From Cladopsammia gracilis (taxonomy: Eukaryota > Cnidaria > Anthozoa > Scleractinia > Dendrophylliidae): a DNA stretch of 64,000 bases. Made by a program: the position numbers and the translations under genes. Shown piece by piece: positions 50,765 through 63,486 of this stretch. The stretch covers positions 1,332,001 to 1,396,000 of the forward strand of contig JAJGOT010000131.1 of the NCBI GenBank assembly GCA_022457155.1, given 5' to 3'. Numbering within the stretch: the first letter of the stretch is position 1; each line of letters begins with the position of its first letter. Under the pieces are notes generated by a model. It ran no database searches. It had not been told where the DNA came from and saw nothing but the letters and a program-made list of their open reading frames with translations.

Positions 50765-53700
50765 ATGAAATCGTCTGAACTGCTATCGTGTATCTTGGTT
50801 CTGGTGACAGAGGAAATATTCTGTCGATGTGAAGGTAAAAGATACTTTTAATTCTTCTGGGGTTTTACTTTCGTTAAGTAGCTATGTAAGTGGCCCTTCC
50901 TGTGACCACAACACAACACAACACAACACAATCTTGTCCTCTGCCGCCGGAAGAGATGTTGCCGTATGATGCCGTGATTATTTTTGTGTCATCATTCAAT
51001 ACATTTATTTACAACATTTCGCATAAATCTAATCGTTTAAACGAACGATATTTGCAGTGAAAGAAAAGAAATTCCACAAAGTTAATATTTCTATCCTTTC
51101 TGCTCTCAAATTTTAATTTAGCTTTACCACCTTTGTGAACCATACTTTTCGTACCCCGAAATCAAAATTCACCTATACCAGTTTAGCAACTCAAATATGA
51201 GATTTATGAAATGAAATCTAAACAATCAATCCATAGGTCATTCGCTAGGAACCACGCCGAACTTTATAATCACTTCACTAAACGATGGTTGTTGAGTTTA
51301 AGACAAAGGGATGGTTGTGGTGCAAGACAAGAAATTAATGAAGTTGTTGTATCTGTTTTATTTAAAGTATCGCCGACATATTGCGACCAGTTCTTTAGAA
51401 CACCTGTACCTGTAACGCCAAAGAGTTATTTCTCATTGTACCTAATTTGCTATTAGATCCATCATCAGCTTCGTTTTATTTCCAATAAAATCAATGTTTC
51501 ACTAACTAGCTTGAAACCGCGTACGTAAACCGTCATACAAATTGATCCGAAATGCTCAAGGAGGTCGTCAGTATTTGTTACAAAAATCGGCCTCTTTGCG
51601 TCGTCGAGCACTAAAATCTTTACAACTAGTAGCAATACATATATGAAGTCACGCGGTATTTGGGTCTTCAGGGAAGTGAAGTATAATTAATCTTTCTGTA
51701 GCAATTCTAACCGGTATAGTATATTATATAATTATACTGATTATCTTGTATCATTTTGAAAGTTCGTTGCTGCTGGTACGCGAGGGATGTACTGCATGTA
51801 AATATTGATTTTGCAGACAATGGAACACATATGATTAGAATTCAAATTTCATTTTTTCATCCGTGCTTTCACGAGAGACTAATCTGACCGTTACTGATAA
51901 TTACCTTTATCACAGGTCGAGTTAATTCAAGTTCTTCAGCAACATTTTCCAGAAAAAACAGCTTTTCTCCAAGTCCTTCATGGACTTTATGGTGCTCGAG
52001 CAGTACCTCTGCTACACCAAATAATGTGAGTAATGTCATTTCGCCAAATCGAACGAGTATGGGCGCCACCAAATACACATCATTGACTGTGACGACAGCG
52101 GCCTCAGTAAGCCTTACAAGTACAAGCGTCAGTACACAAGCTGTTCAACCTGGACGACCTCCATCACCACAGCTTACATCATTTGGAATATTTTTAGTAA
52201 CATTTGGTGGTGTCTTAGTTGCGTTTATGATCTTTGCTTTGATTTGGATATGCTGTCGAGGAAGAGAGAAAAGGTAGGAGCACTCATTTTGAGGTATGAA
52301 CTGACACTAGTTCTTGTTTACAAGGAGGTAGGGTAATCCTAGTGCCAGGGTTACACTAGTTGTTCCGGGTTTACAAGGAAATTTTTCAAGTCGGAACAAC
52401 TCACCTACAACTTAAGCGTAAACAAAGTTAGAGTTCTATCCTAAATCGAAAAGCATTTGTAGACAGACTTTTCGTTTTAAGTATTAGAGAATTTTGGTGG
52501 CTAAAAATAGAAAACATCTGTTATCACGGTTTTTGGCGCAAACATAAAACAAAATTCTCGCCGAAATACCATGTAATTCGTGCTATATGGTGACTGACTT
52601 CAAACAACGAAAACCAAAAATGCTGTTCTTCCTCCAATAGTTGTGAATTTTTTTTTAAAGTATCATCGATTTAAGGCGTTGGCGGAGATGCAATCATTTC
52701 CGCAGCTCATATATATATAATATTCATCAGGCAACACGAAGGTTACTATAGACAAAGTTCAAATCCCGTCCCGTCCCGTCCAAGGATGTACGCAACTTCA
52801 TTTCCGCAGTTCATATAAACGATTTCTCATATATTCGTTGTCATCTGAAGAAATACTGATAGTCAAGAAAATGCATCCCCCCTGAACTCCTCCAGAGAGC
52901 CTTCCAACGTTTTTTGTTTTGGCCGCGCGCGCAGGAAAGGGAAGAGCTTTTGCGACGAGAATGAGAAAATTGTGGAACAGTGTTCGTTCCAGCCCCTTTC
53001 CGTGCGATTTTCATAAAATAAGCAAGTTTTTAATCTCTAGTGATGTTTTTCCTTCCACATAGCCCTCAAGGACCACACACTCAAGTCAAATTAAAGCCAT
53101 GGGGGTATGTTGAAACATAATGCTAATTTTACCAGCCAACTTCAACTTGTTTAAGCTAAATGAGGATTAGAAGTTAAGGTACAACATAATGAAAAATGAG
53201 GAACAAAGAAAATTACCCTCCTCAAGAACCACGAAAGGTCCGAAAGGAAGCCATAAGCTTGGTTCCCACTAGCGACGTAAGCGGAATCGTAAGCGGAATC
53301 GGAATCGTTATAGTAAGAACCTTACGATCTAGTGGAAATCAAAACGACGTAACCGGATAGTTAGCGACGGAAGCTAAAGTGGAATCGGCAGAAAAAGGAT
53401 CGGAAACCTTCTGATCCTTCCGATTTTGTCGAGCTTCCGATTGTTCCGATTATTCCGATCGTCAGCGGCAGTAGTTGTATAATTCTGCGTGGTCAGGATA
53501 GGTCTGAACATGTACAACTGTATTAGTAACTGTAAAATCAACTGTATTAGCGCGCGCTAAAATAGCGAATTAATTTCGCGATCATATGGCGAGTAAAATT
53601 GTCATTTTAAGAGAAAACGATGATTGGTTTTGAACGGCTGTATTAGCAACTGTAAAAACAACTGTATAAGCGCGCGCTAAAATTGCGAATTAATCTCGTG

Positions 53701-55983
53701 ATCATGTGGCGAGTAAAATTAGGAGACTTTAGATCGGACGACGAGTACGAGATTGAGTACGAGTACGACTTTTAAAACTTAGTTCGCCGTACTCTAAAGA
53801 ACCATTTACCACACAAATTTTATACCTAGAGTCTTCTTATCTTCTGGTTTGCAACAGGAGGGACCGATAGTTTTGGGGACGTGACTGGCTTTAAATTCAA
53901 AAGTCGTACTCGTACTCAATCTCGTACTCAATCTCGTACTCGTCGTCCGATCTAAAGTCCCTTATTGTCATTTTAAGAGAAAACGATGATAGGTTTTGAA
54001 CAACTGTATTAGCAACGGTAAAAACATCTGTATTAGCGCGCGCTAAAATTGCGACTGAATTAATCTCGCGATCATAGTCATTTTGAGAGAAAACGATGAA
54101 TATTATCGAGTTTCTAAAAGTAGTAATTTCTCTCGAGTCTGCAATTGCATGGTTGAAAGATAAAAAACCTGATAAAGAGCAACCACACAAGTCCAGAGTG
54201 TGACGCTTTGTTTTTTTGAGCAATTTTTGAGTGACATTTTGTTGTTTTTTTAACTTGTCAAATTTGAATTTTTGCTATTTTTGAACTTTAATTAGTACTT
54301 TGCTGACGCAATTTGATGACATTAAATGCGCTATTTCAGCGCGCGCTAATACAGTTGGTTTGTCGCTATATAGCGCGGCACCCCTAAAGGTAACCAAAGC
54401 CGAGGTTTTGCGTTCTTGCTCGAGGTAAGCTGTTTACTTATTACGCAGAGTTTTCATGCAAACACAATTTTATCATTCGCTGGAAGAAGTCATGGAAACT
54501 ACCGAAAATATGGATTACGAAATCCTTTAGCTTGCGACCGCTGACCAATGTTTTTGTTGAAGTTAATCGCCCCGTCCGGGCCTCGTTTAATTTTGCGTCA
54601 AATTTCCCACTATGTAGCACGAGGGAGGAAAGATTGCGTGACAAGCCCTAAGGATGTCTACATTGGACTATGACTATGCGGAGCTAACCCCTCCTCGTCG
54701 TATACCCGGGGGCATAAAACATTACAAGCTAAGCAATGGAAAACGACGAATTCTGTACTATTTAGTACTATATTTATATTTAACACAAATTCATGCTTAT
54801 TATTCAAACAATTCACTAACATTTTTGGGAAAATATAAACAAAAAAACAGTAATCATAACATAGCCTATTGACAATGATAAGTATTGACACTACACTGTA
54901 TTTGATGAGTAACATCGCAGCACTTCACTGGCTCTCAGCTATTTCTAGTATTATGATATATGTAAGGATTATACAATAAAGGCGAGTAGGATATAGCCCT
55001 GGTGTCCGGAACACAAGGAATCACGTTGCTATTTTATATACGATGTTGTTCCCACTTTTCGCTAGGCTTTCAGTGGTAAAACATTTGTTTTGAGCTTTCT
55101 TCCTGTTCATAACCCAGGCTCACTCAATTATGATGTCACTAAATGTCACGCATTTAACGTACTGCCAAAACGATGTGGTGCTCAGTTATAAAACACAATG
55201 CAGTTACAAACTGTAGACTGCAATGTACACTGTTTATTTTACTTTTGTCAGTCGCGCAAGAAAGCAGAGTTTAACTGACGTAACAATCGAGGAAAGTGAT
55301 CATCCTACAAGCTTCCAGAATCAAGGCTTAAACAGGTACAACAAGACTTACAATTTATAGATCGCCAAAACCAAAAGTCCTATACTAGTAGCTGTTCGTA
55401 TGGCGCTTTACAACATTATAATCTACAGCTGAATCTAGTACATTATAAAATCTAATACAAATTTGAAAGACGTAAATCATAACAGTAGCTTGTTTAAAAA
55501 GAAACGCACTTAAGTTGCTATCAAAGTAGTTAATGGAGAAACTATTCCTAACAAAACACTCTATCTCCGTATGTGTTTCGTTTAAAAAGGACTTCGAAAG
55601 ACTCGAAATGTCAGCTAAATTGTACTGCAGACACTACGCATGCATTAAAGATGTAGCCTTAAGTCCAAGACTATCCGGTTCCTCTCCCGCTTTTATTTTA
55701 AGCTGTCCAAAGTTGGCCCAGAGAAACAGCCTATGCAGGAATCAGCTTGCGAACTCAAAATTCAGTGAAACCGTGATAACTATCGCTATCAACCCGACAT
55801 AGTTATTTTTAAGAAATCATCGTTAACATATTATCAATGCAAGAATCGCAAAAATAGCCTAAGTTATCTTTTGAAAGGGGCAGAAATATTCTAAAAATGC
55901 ATTTTTTTTTCAGTCCAAATCCAAACAGTCCTTTGAGTGGAAATAGTAATGCTGGCTCAGGAACAGTGAAAAACTTTAGGTAA
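50765..55983 (+). CDS. Small single-pass type I membrane protein, 5 exons
   Basis: Predicted exons: 50765-50834, 51916-52273, 53063-53104, 55252-55335, 55914-55983. All have GT-AG borders and compatible phases, giving 207 aa. Exon 1 is a signal peptide (M-K-S-S-E-L-L then a Leu/Val core). Exon 2 encodes a Ser/Thr-rich, likely O-glycosylated ectodomain and one transmembrane helix (F-G-I-F-L-V-T-F-G-G-V-L then F-M-I-F-A-L-I-W-I-C-C) followed by R-G-R-E-K-R, a stop-transfer signal. Exons 3-5 encode a short polar cytoplasmic tail. No known family is recognised. The last stop (TAA 55,981) overlaps a possible donor (AG|GTAAAC), so an alternative 3' exon is possible. Confidence 0.6.
53724..53962. 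mobile_element. MITE with about 50-bp TIRs rich in GAGTACGA
   Basis: GACTTTAGATCGGACGACGA at the left and its complement TCGTCGTCCGATCTAAAGTC at the right. The arms carry repeated ACGAGTACGAG. It lies within a larger area of GCGCGCTAA repeats (53,480-54,090). Confidence 0.6.
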
Positions 55984-56045
55984 ACTAAAGCCTGATGTGA
56001 ACACAGAAAAGGGCAATGAATTCGGGATGAAATGCTTTCTGGGAT

Positions 56046-56280
56046 AGTTTTTTATCGTCTCGATCGTCCCGATCGTCTCAGAATGTTTACATTTGATCGC
56101 TTCATATTTTTAACGATCGTCCGATCGTCCTGATAGAACTCCGTTCTATCTAAGCGATCGCAACAGTCCCGATCGTCCGGGTTGTTAACGATAGTCCGAG
56201 TAGTGTTTCCATATGATCGTGCCGTCCATTTGAACATATTTTGAAACGGCTGGGACGATCGAGACGATCGGGACGATCAT
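56046..56280. mobile_element. GATCGTCC-rich palindromic element
   Basis: The left end TTTTATCGTCTCGATCGTC and right end GGACGATCGAGACGATCGG are complementary; the interior has further GATCGTC motifs. A shorter fragment is at 56,646-56,714. Confidence 0.55.
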
Positions 56281-56714
56281 TTTGCATCTCATTGAATAAT
56301 TTAGAATAGAGCTCATTGTCTCAATGCCTCGTTCTAAAAAGAATTGAAAAGAATAGAACCAATTTTCTGCAATCCCGTACCTCACTCATCAAAATGGCGC
56401 AACATCGTGTGAGCAGAACTCTTCACTATTTATGGAAAAGATTAAAAATATAAGTGCCTTTACAGCAAATGTTGTAAAGAATACAAAAACAAGTACACAA
56501 GGTTAAATTGTTGGCGAAATATAGGAGAAAAATTGTTCGCGAATCTCGCGCCAAAAATCTGTTGTCGGACCCAGGAATTTTGCTCACGGCCGCGCGCACA
56601 CACCCTTTCAGACGACCGAATCGAAGCGATTTAATGGCAACCAGCGATCGTCACGGTAGCCCCGATCGTCTCGATTGTTTTTACAACGATCTGGACGATC
56701 GAGACGATCGTGAG

Positions 56715-58190
56715 AAAACCGTGCTTAAATATCCTCAGAAGCTCAACTGCAAGGACTTCAACAATCAATTTAAATTTAAAGGTTAAATTTTCTTATATGT
56801 CTAATATGATGATATGTAATTAGAAGAGCTTTTTACTGAGAATATTATCAGTTTACATAGAGAGTGCTCAAGATGTTGCAAAATTTTGATTTCGTCAGTT
56901 ATTAATTTACGTCTTCTTTTTTTCTTATAGGGAGTCGCCGCTAATTTAGCAGCATCTTATTTAAATTGGTCGTTACAGGTAGGACAACGTTCCACAACTC
57001 AGACACATCTCTAACATTCTCGTCAACATTATCCCTTGTGATGAACTAAAATCGCTCTAATATGTTGTGACACCACACTGAAATTCTCTGGTTATATTTC
57101 TTTCAGGTTGAAAATTGGATATTTGGGTTGTACGGGGTAGGTAACCAGCTTGAAATTTAGAAAATTTCTCCTACTGAAGCCAGTCATAAAGCTGAGTCAA
57201 GAAGAGAATCGTTTAGCTACTATTGTGGTTTTCGATGACATTATGGACAGAACGCCCACAGATCACCTCTTCTGCATCCTGTCGGTAGCTTGTAACACCT
57301 CTTTGGCGACATTTTCGTATAATTTTCTATTCAAAGGGGACAGACCTCAAATAAATGTGGCTACTAAACATATCTGAATTTCGTAACTGTTCATCAGTAG
57401 GATGCCGCGTAGGATGAATGACACGTGTTTTTAATACTGTGACTTTTTTAAAAATGTTCAGTCAGTTAAGGATGATTCCTGATGTATTAAATAAGCACCA
57501 ATTACTGCGCATTATTTCTTTCGTCATTAACGCGTGCAAATTCAGAACATAGATCGGAGAAAAGAAGCAACAATCTGAAATCATTTCAACCAGTTTGAAT
57601 CTTATACATTTAAAAGCGTTCAAGACAGCGAGGTTAAAAAAACTTGGTTTAATTAAGCATATATTTAGTTGGTGTGAATACCTGATTCACTACGAACTTT
57701 AAATCCTTTAGCGCTGCTGTCCGCAACATAAGGTTTTAAAGTACCTTAATTATGTAGCTTCTTTTGGTCAATTGTATCATTATACCGGTAGTGCGGATGT
57801 ATTTCCCTTAATTTCTTATACTAGCATAGTAAATTTTTCTATTAGCACTTTTTTTTTACTTTTCTCTTTTTTGTGCCATTTATTTCTCAGCAACTTAGTA
57901 TTAATTGTATTGCTATCGGCCTAGCCAGACTTTAATATTAATCTCAAGAAAAGCAAAGCCGTTATCTATCTACCTACTGAGGAGTAAACTTCACCAAATA
58001 ATGAAGAAATGGCTGTTTTCTCCTAGATGGGTATCCCACCTTTTTGCATTCATCTCAATCAAGTGCTCATAACGTTTGAAAAAGAAAAGACTGGTCAAAT
58101 TTCTATTGTTGGACATTAAATAAATGAGGAAAATACAACAAAACTGCAATTTACGGTTTTGTAATTTGGTGACTACGACAATAATTTTTG
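56715..58190. other. Intergenic stretch, nothing firm
   Basis: Two exon-like segments with splice borders (about 56,932-56,980 and 57,107-57,137) could not be joined in phase to the membrane-protein gene. No other support. Confidence 0.4.
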
Positions 58191-58194
58191 TACA

Positions 58195-58482
58195 ATAGAG
58201 CAGTTTTCAATTGAGTGTCGAAAGTAATTACACAATTGCTTTGGTTTTGCATTGCTACGCTTTGTGATTGGCTAAAAAATCTCGCGCTACTTTCTCAACC
58301 AATCAGAAGTAAAAGCAAAACCAATCGTGACTTGCTCGCACGCGTTTTCCCGCGCTTGGCGCCGACGACATGTAATTGCTTCGAGTTCTGATTGGTTCAT
58401 CGGATTGTTTACGACTGCTGTGATTGGTCAGAGTAATTACTTTGGTTTTGGTTTAACGACACTCAATTGAAAACTGCTCTAT
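58195..58482. mobile_element. Same MITE family, copy 2
   Basis: ATAGAGCAGTTTTCAATTGA to its complement, in the opposite internal orientation to copy 1, with the same interior (GCTTTGTGATTGGCTAAAAA). Confidence 0.7.
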
Positions 58483-59590
58483 TCACCAAGACTATATAAT
58501 TCTGTCTACAACAGATGTAAAAAGTTTCCCTATGTCCAACACAGTGTATTCGCTGTCCGTCTTTTGATGAGTTTGGAGTTATGGGAATTTTTTTAATAAA
58601 TTGCATTGAACTTTTAAAATAATGTGGTATATTTAATGCATCATCGAGCTCCATAGCGACCGCATTGTCCTCACACCTTTTCGATCAATCATTGTAAACT
58701 GTCCAATATTACATTGGGCTCTTAAAAATCAAAAATAGAAAATAAATGTCAAAATATACTGTACGATAATGGTAAGGGTCAGGAGCTGATTAATCGGCTC
58801 CTGAAAGGGTTCATATTCTAGTTGTGGTAAAGGTTTAAAAACAATGTGTTGTAAACGTTTGTCGCGCGAACATTCTTAAGTTTAAGAACGACAGTACAAA
58901 ATACGTGAAAAGAGGTGAGAAATGTTGGCGAGGAATGTACCGAAGCATCGCTATAATTAAATTACCGAGGTCACCAAATCCAGTTCTCGCCTGCTGTTAG
59001 CTAACATTGCCACAACTGATTGTTTTGAAAGCAGTAAACAAATCAAAGGCTCCTACGAGCCAACTCGAAACAACCTTCTGACCCTCTCCACTCCCATGCG
59101 TTTTGCTCCACCCACCACCCCCTCCCCCCCTCCCAAAAAAAACCACACACACATACCCTCTGCGTCCAATGCTCCATCCTCCCCTCCCTCCAACGCCGCG
59201 CCATCGGTAAGCCAGGTGACCGTTACTTATAACCTGCGAAATGCCGCTCTTTTTATTTTTGGAGCGAACTGAGTCGGCGGAGCGGGGGGAGGGAAGAAAA
59301 GAGGGGTATTTGGAACGGGTAAAATATATGCGCAAGCCTTATGCACTGGTCAGCGGCATTACCAAGAAAACAGCCGATGGATGGTCAGGAAGCCAAATAT
59401 CACGCAGCTCTTAACAACCTCTAATTTTATTGGACCTTGGTATCACGCAGCTCTATTGGTCTCAGGCCCAGGAAGGAAGGAAGGAAGGAAGGAGTGAAAA
59501 TTTGCATATAAGACCCGTCTGCTGTAATTCGTTCAACGATTCGCGTATTCACGAGTTAAAAAGGAGATTGTTTTTCTTGCAATTACGTGA

Positions 59591-59877
59591 TATAGCAATT
59601 TTCAATCGAGTGTCGTAAAACCAAAAACAAAGTAATTACTCTGACCAATCACAGCAGTCGTAAACAACCCAATGAACCAATCAGAGCTCGAAGCAATTAC
59701 ATGTCGGCGGCGCCAAGCGCGGGAAAACGCGTGCGAGCAAGTCACGATTGGTTTTGGTTTAACTTCTGATTGGTCGAGAAAGTGGCGCGAGATTTTTTAG
59801 CCAATCACAAAGCGTAGCAATGCAAAACCAAAGCAATTGTGTAATTACTTTCGACCCTCAATTGAAAACTGCTCTAT
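59591..59877. mobile_element. Same MITE family, copy 3
   Basis: It starts TATAGCAATTTTCAATCGAG and ends AATTGAAAACTGCTCTATT; the interior is the same as copy 1. It has slightly diverged ends. Confidence 0.7.
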
Positions 59878-59879
59878 TC

Positions 59880-61800
59880 TCCTTAAGTAATGCTTCACAA
59901 TAGAACTACCGTAAACTTCATTGTTCTGTGGCATTGGATCTTTCCCACATAGCATATCTTTGGTTTCAAGAACAGAGGAGGGGCTGATGGTTCATAATTA
60001 TATTTCAGTAAAAAAATAAAGAAAATCCATTTGCATCAAGTAAATTTTAGGAAATGTTCGTGCCTTATCAGAATAGCAGAAGACAATAGCTAATAATTTT
60101 GTTTCTTTGATAAAGTTCTCCAAATACAATATCGTAAAAGTTGTATGTTGTGCTATTGGGTCTCCAATTACTTGAAACCTTAAAAAAATTGGCTAAAATG
60201 CCTTGAACCATAACCTTTCAGCAGTTTTTGAGTCCAGGCCAATGAGATCACTAGTTGTAACAATGAAAAAAGTTGACATTCCATCGTGCCTTGCCGTTCA
60301 GCGCTTTCCTTCTTATGCGGATCGTTACTTAATAAGTAAAAAGAGCGAAAGAGCCAGAACAATGGTTTGTATTCAGGCACTAATTTTTTTCATTCCCTCC
60401 CCTCGCGTGCCTCGCGCTCGTTGCTCGCGCTTTGTGACTCCTGGTCCGACATGTATAAAATGAGCGTTCCACATTCACGAGTTGGCTCATAAGCGCCTTT
60501 GATTGTTGCTTGTCAGCTCCTGGAACATTCATAAAACGTTTCATTTACTGCTTCGTTTACTTTATTGACATAGGTGGGATGCGGCGCGCATTCCGATTGG
60601 CAACAACACAACTGAAGAACTGGGTGCATGAAGGGCCAATGTCGAATTTTGACATTCGTGTTTTTGGAGCCGAGAATACACTCTTTTACTAAAGTAATAA
60701 CAGGTTCATGTGAAAGCCAAAAAGGCCAAAAGATCCTGTACTTTCACACACAAAAAATGACAAAATACATTATTTTTGGTTACTAAGCATCTAAATGACT
60801 CTTCAGGTCAAAACACTTTTTACCAAAGATGTGGGATGTTTTTGTCTAATCTCTTTAACTTAATGTTTTAACAACACAGTGCTTTTTTGGTTAAAAATAA
60901 AAATAAAAATTTGCGAGTGAAAAATGTCAAACTTTGACATAGTTCCTTTAAGCAACCAGCCACTCAATTCTTCCGAAGTCAACCTAAGACTTCAATGGGC
61001 AAACTGATAATATCGAAAGTGGCAACTTTCTTTGGATCACGAATTGCAATCAAAGTCATGCTCCTTCTGGCAAAACTGAAAATAAAAATTGTCACAGCCT
61101 TTAGAATTCAAATCGGGGCCATGCCGTTATTTTCTGTCATGTAATCGGTCCATAAAAGGACTCCGCATTAACTGTTTGATGACAGTTTGCATTTTGGAAT
61201 TTAAGCAAAATTTATAGGCAATATCGAAAGGCACCACGAAATATCACAAAGAATACACACACTTCAATTCTAAATAAAACCTTACTTGACTTAACCCTTG
61301 TGTCATCCTTTTGGCCCAACAAGGAAGCTTGACGATTTGGCGAGCTTTTTGCGATGGCATAATCTACATCTACATAGAGATTATCCACCGCCATTTTTTT
61401 TTTATCTGAGACGAGTTTTACACTCAGTCTTGCTTTTTCCTTCAATGTACAGGAAAATAACCAACAAAAACCCCCTAGAAATTGCCGAGATTCGCCGCAT
61501 TGATCTAAAAGAAGAACTAATAGGTCATTTCCAAGTGCCTTTATGCCTCGTTATCAAAGCTACAATCATAGTCAAAAGTGTTACGAAAATAGCAATTTTC
61601 ACCATTATCTTCTTTCTCCCCCCCCCCCCCGTTACAATTTTGTGTATAACGGGATATTTCTAATGAGTAATTGTTCGCCGAGATGTCAACAGTGAATTAA
61701 GGGCGGGGGGGAGGGGGGAGGGGGGGGAGGGGGGAGGGGGGCGTTTGGGCCTCAGAAGACTAACAAATGATTGTTATTTTTCAATAAGAGAAGATTGATG
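59880..61800. other. Intergenic stretch, nothing recognised
   Basis: No supported gene. Poly-C at about 61,619 and a G-rich (GGGGGGAGG)n tract at about 61,705-61,742. Confidence 0.5.
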
Positions 61801-61805
61801 TAATA

Positions 61806-61995
61806 GCCCTTATCGTAGATGAGTACGCCACGCCAACATATCAGCGGTTTCTCGCTTTCTTGACGCTATAGTCTCGTTTTGATGTTTACGAGAACCTCTG
61901 CGACGATGAGCGTAAACATCAAAACGAGACTATAGGGTCAAGAAAGCGAGAAACCGCTGATATGTTGGCGTGGCGTACTCATCTACGATAAGGGC
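61806..61995. repeat. Near-perfect 85-bp inverted repeat with 20-base loop
   Basis: The arms 61,806-61,890 and 61,911-61,995 match at 84 of 85 positions (one C/G difference next to CTATAG). No flanking duplication is obvious. It is a recent hairpin insertion or palindrome. Confidence 0.9.
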
Positions 61996-62346
61996 CATTC
62001 AGCACTTATGCTGTTCATTTTAACAACCTTTTCAACTACTTCCGTCTGCAATTGTTGCGCTTTGATAACGAGTCATTAAGCAACTGGGAAAGGCTTATTG
62101 CAAAAGGTAAAGTAAGTTTATTTATATTTAAAACTAAATGGTCATATTTTTGACGATACCACGAACATTTTTAAAACTAGCCAGGATTTATATGGGTTCC
62201 CTGTGGCTAAGCGTCACGTTTTTTTCGCATAGAAACACGTCTTCTCCGACACGATTTCTAAGAAGAACATTAGTTCTCCACTTGTGCTTCATATCAGCCA
62301 TATTTATACTAGTATATGTTAAATTCCGACATCCCAATAGCCATCA

Positions 62347-62644
62347 TCATCTCACTCTTCGTCTTTTTCTTGTCTTTTTGCTCTTTGCATAACCTTTGCC
62401 AAACCAACCAGGGAACTGAGGTCCTGAAAGAACATCTTTTTCCATTTTGCCATCGCCTTCGTTTCCTGCATTGCTGCTATAATTATGCTCTTTAGTTTCT
62501 GAAAGTTCAGTCTTGATACAAACTGGAGACTCGAGCTGGCCCGATGTACAGTTGGATAGAAACATGTTTAGGCCTTTGGTACTAAAGGAGTCTAGTTCAT
62601 GAGGCCTTAGAGGTGTTGCTAGAGTGAAAAGAGAGTCTTTGCAC
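62347..62644 (-). CDS. Possible terminal exon of an unidentified gene
   Basis: On the minus strand a plausible acceptor (CACTTGTAG, ending 62,645) opens 99 codons to TGA at 62,347. The product is Ser/Glu/Asn-rich and ends with S-G-P-Q-F-P-G-W-F-G-K-G-Y followed by a Lys/Arg-rich run that looks like a nuclear localisation signal. The same frame is also open upstream to an ATG at 62,742 with a hydrophobic start. I do not recognise the gene. Confidence 0.35.
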
Positions 62645-62754
62645 CTACAAGTGACAGAAACAATACCATATATCACAGCTGACATAATGCAGACCTGTAA
62701 GCAAATGACAACTTTGCAAGGCTGCAGATAACATCCTGTCATTGGACAAATGCC

Positions 62755-63197
62755 CCCGGGGGGGGGGGGGTGGGGGGTACTCCCTGTAATGGGCTATACG
62801 GGGATGCTCCACCCGAAAGGGGTACCTTTTTGAGGCTGGAGGCATATGAAAGGGTAGGAATTTCACGAGTTGAAGTATATGAAAGGGTAGGGATTTCACG
62901 AAAAATAGGTAAGGGTAGCGAAAACACGAATTGAAGCATAAAAAAGGGTAGGGAAAACTGCCATTTAAGTATTATAAAAAGGGCCTTTCAAAATATATGA
63001 AACAGACGCACGTAAAGGCTATATGAAAGGGGTATCATTTTCAATGAAAGGTTTATGAAAGGGGTACCATTTTCAATGAAAGGTATATGAAAGGGGTACC
63101 TTTTCTGTCAAAAACGGTATATGAAAGGGTAAGGGTTTGGACTTTGGGGCGGAGCATCCCCGTTCAAAACTTTGTTGAGTACCCCCCCCCCCCCCAA
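62755..63197. mobile_element. GGGATGCTCC-type repeat, copy 2
   Basis: The same family as 41,326 in a longer form: GGGGATGCTCCACCCGAAAG to GGGGCGGAGCATCCCCG, with seven or more GTATATGAAAGGGT-like units inside and poly-G/poly-C at the edges. Confidence 0.6.
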
Positions 63198-63486
63198 CAA
63201 ATGTCCGGCGGTAAATTTGTTAACAGACGAAATTGGTAGTTAAGCTTCAATTGCAACAAATCCATAGTTAACGTTGACCACCAGGCACTTTTCAGTAAAA
63301 ATAAACGATACGACCAGACCACACCGATCTCTCGTCGTCGTAAAGAAGAAAATTATTTGCAAGCTTGCTTTGGTGTCTTGGATGTCACGGTGGGTAACCA
63401 AATGTCATATTTTTACTTAATTAATTTGTTTTGTCACTAAACATTCATTCACGTTTAAACCCTTTAAAGTGCCCCTGTGATCAAAT

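Noticed and set aside
56932..57137. Two further exons for the membrane-protein gene
   Set aside because: Splice borders exist, but the incoming phase gives an early stop; they may be untranslated or belong to another transcript.
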